64,000 nt of DNA, taken from Thermococcus nautili. Its GTDB lineage: Archaea; Methanobacteriota_B; Thermococci; Thermococcales; Thermococcaceae. Below the pieces are notes generated by a model, which saw nothing but the letters and a program-made list of their open reading frames with translations, was not told where the DNA came from and did not search any database. The stretch spans positions 186,001 to 250,000 of the forward strand of contig NZ_CP007264.1 in NCBI RefSeq assembly GCF_000585495.1, written 5' to 3'. Positions 63,457-64,000 of this stretch are shown here, piece by piece; the first letter of the stretch is position 1, and each line of letters opens with the position of its first letter. Position numbers and translations under genes: made by a program.

Positions 63457-64000
63457 ATGAAGGTGAAGAAAATCGCGGCACTTGCTGTTGGTGCCGCAAT
63501 GATTGGCGCCACCATCGGCTTCGCCAGCGCCACTACCGATGTTCAGAAGATACCGAAGAGCTTCTTCGTCAAGTCTGACGGTACCCCGAACGTTAAAATC
63601 GTGGTTGGAAGCAACGCTGCTGCTATGGACGTTGCGAGCGCCGCTGACATAGCTGTCGCCCTTGGAAGCCTGCTCTACACCACCAAGCAGGTTGAGGCTC
63701 AGAACGCTTACGTTAAGGTTAAGGCTGAGTACCCGCCTGAGACCGAGGCCATGTGGACTATCTACGCTTACAACTTCACTACCATCAACGCTACCAACGA
63801 CGGTAACATAACCAGCTGGGCCACCAGCTATGACGAGCTTCCGGGCACCTACTGGTGGAACGGTGCTGACTCCCCGACCGCCTACACCTACAACTACACC
63901 GAGTTCGTTGAGAACTTCAACGTTCCGGTCACCCTCACCGGCAAGGACAAGGCTGGTGACTACAGCATTGACTGGCACGTTACCATAGCCAACCCCGAGC
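63457..64000 (+). CDS. S-layer glycoprotein, N-terminal part
   Basis: The frame stays open to the window end; 181 residues are seen. A signal peptide (VKKIAALAVGAAMIGATIGF, cleaved after FASA) is followed by the mature start TTDVQKIPKSFFVKSDG and the typical SNAAAMDVASAADIAVALGS, the conserved S-layer N-domain of Thermococcales. Several NxT glycosylation sites (NFTTIN, NATN, NITS, NYTE) are present. Codon use is very biased (GCT, GTT, ACC, AAC), unlike the neighbours, in line with one of the most abundant proteins of the cell. In T. kodakarensis the matching gene is TK0895, by recall. Confidence 0.95.
   Translation, partial: MKVKKIAALAVGAAMIGATIGFASATTDVQKIPKSFFVKSDGTPNVKIVVGSNAAAMDVASAADIAVALGSLLYTTKQVEAQNAYVKVKAEYPPETEAMWTIYAYNFTTINATNDGNITSWATSYDELPGTYWWNGADSPTAYTYNYTEFVENFNVPVTLTGKDKAGDYSIDWHVTIANPE

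Overview
The window is chromosomal DNA from a hyperthermophilic archaeon of the order Thermococcales, most likely the genus Thermococcus. It carries reverse gyrase, the chromatin protein TrmBL2, a fused HPS-PHI enzyme, archaeal L37Ae, RpoP, aIF5A, prefoldin and KEOPS Pcc1, a tungsten-type aldehyde oxidoreductase, EndoQ and an S-layer gene. Most genes have a GGTG/GGAGG-type ribosome binding site and an archaeal TATA box. Gene order partly matches what I remember of T. kodakarensis (reverse gyrase to HPS-PHI, agmatinase to S-layer protein) and of P. furiosus (PGM, AdhD, WOR4); that synteny is recall, not a search. Coding density is high. I see no CRISPR array, rRNA, prophage or intact insertion sequence.

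Layout. 1-6.6 kb: a partial DUF4139-like gene, a SWIM zinc-finger gene, reverse gyrase and TrmBL2, two determinants of hot-DNA topology side by side. 6.7-11.7 kb: a small reverse operon (arginase-fold protein, SSSCA1-type zinc protein, wHTH), then HPS-PHI, a degenerate FtsZ-like protein, a HAD phosphatase and a D-glutamate cyclase-like protein. 11.7-14.5 kb: two Roadblock/LC7 proteins in divergent units, one joined to what looks like a domesticated transposase. 14.5-23.6 kb: HD hydrolase, NusA-like KH protein, AspRS, a large surface protein, Pth2, TruD, phosphoglycolate phosphatase, a frameshifted acetyltransferase and an M20 amidohydrolase. 23.7-24.6 kb: tRNA-Ala(GGC), tRNA-Val(GAC) and about 600 bp of hairpin-rich non-coding DNA. 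24.6-29.8 kb: an information-processing operon (L37Ae, RpoP, Brix, Pcc1, prefoldin beta, DUF3194, DHH, zinc ribbon, helical repeat, tRNA-binding protein).

30-38 kb: a secreted protein, a translationally coupled aldo-keto reductase/WOR4-like pair, a six-gene cell-surface cluster built round two DUF2202 ferritin-like proteins with its own ArsR-type regulator, and phosphoglycerate mutase with a Thermococcales glycolytic motif. 38-47 kb: cation exchanger, HIT, TRAM, ThyX, ornithine carbamoyltransferase, a three-copy 32-bp operator-like array in front of an m5C methyltransferase, metallophosphoesterase, saccharopine dehydrogenase-like and Nep1. 47-56 kb: transporters (NSS-like, ArsB/NhaD flanked by two Usp proteins, CPA1 antiporter, CLC channel) with aIF5A and agmatinase. 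56-64 kb: EndoQ, a solitary AbrB-type antitoxin with a toxin stub, ThiL, a lipid/glycan operon (flippase-like, GT4, deacetylase), AmrS-type radical SAM enzyme, a duplicated-domain protein and the start of the S-layer gene.

The best candidates for undescribed biology are the FtsZ-like protein without a GTPase signature, the Roadblock/transposase-derived locus, the DUF2202 membrane cluster with its palindromic operator, and the 3 x 32 bp array before the m5C methyltransferase.
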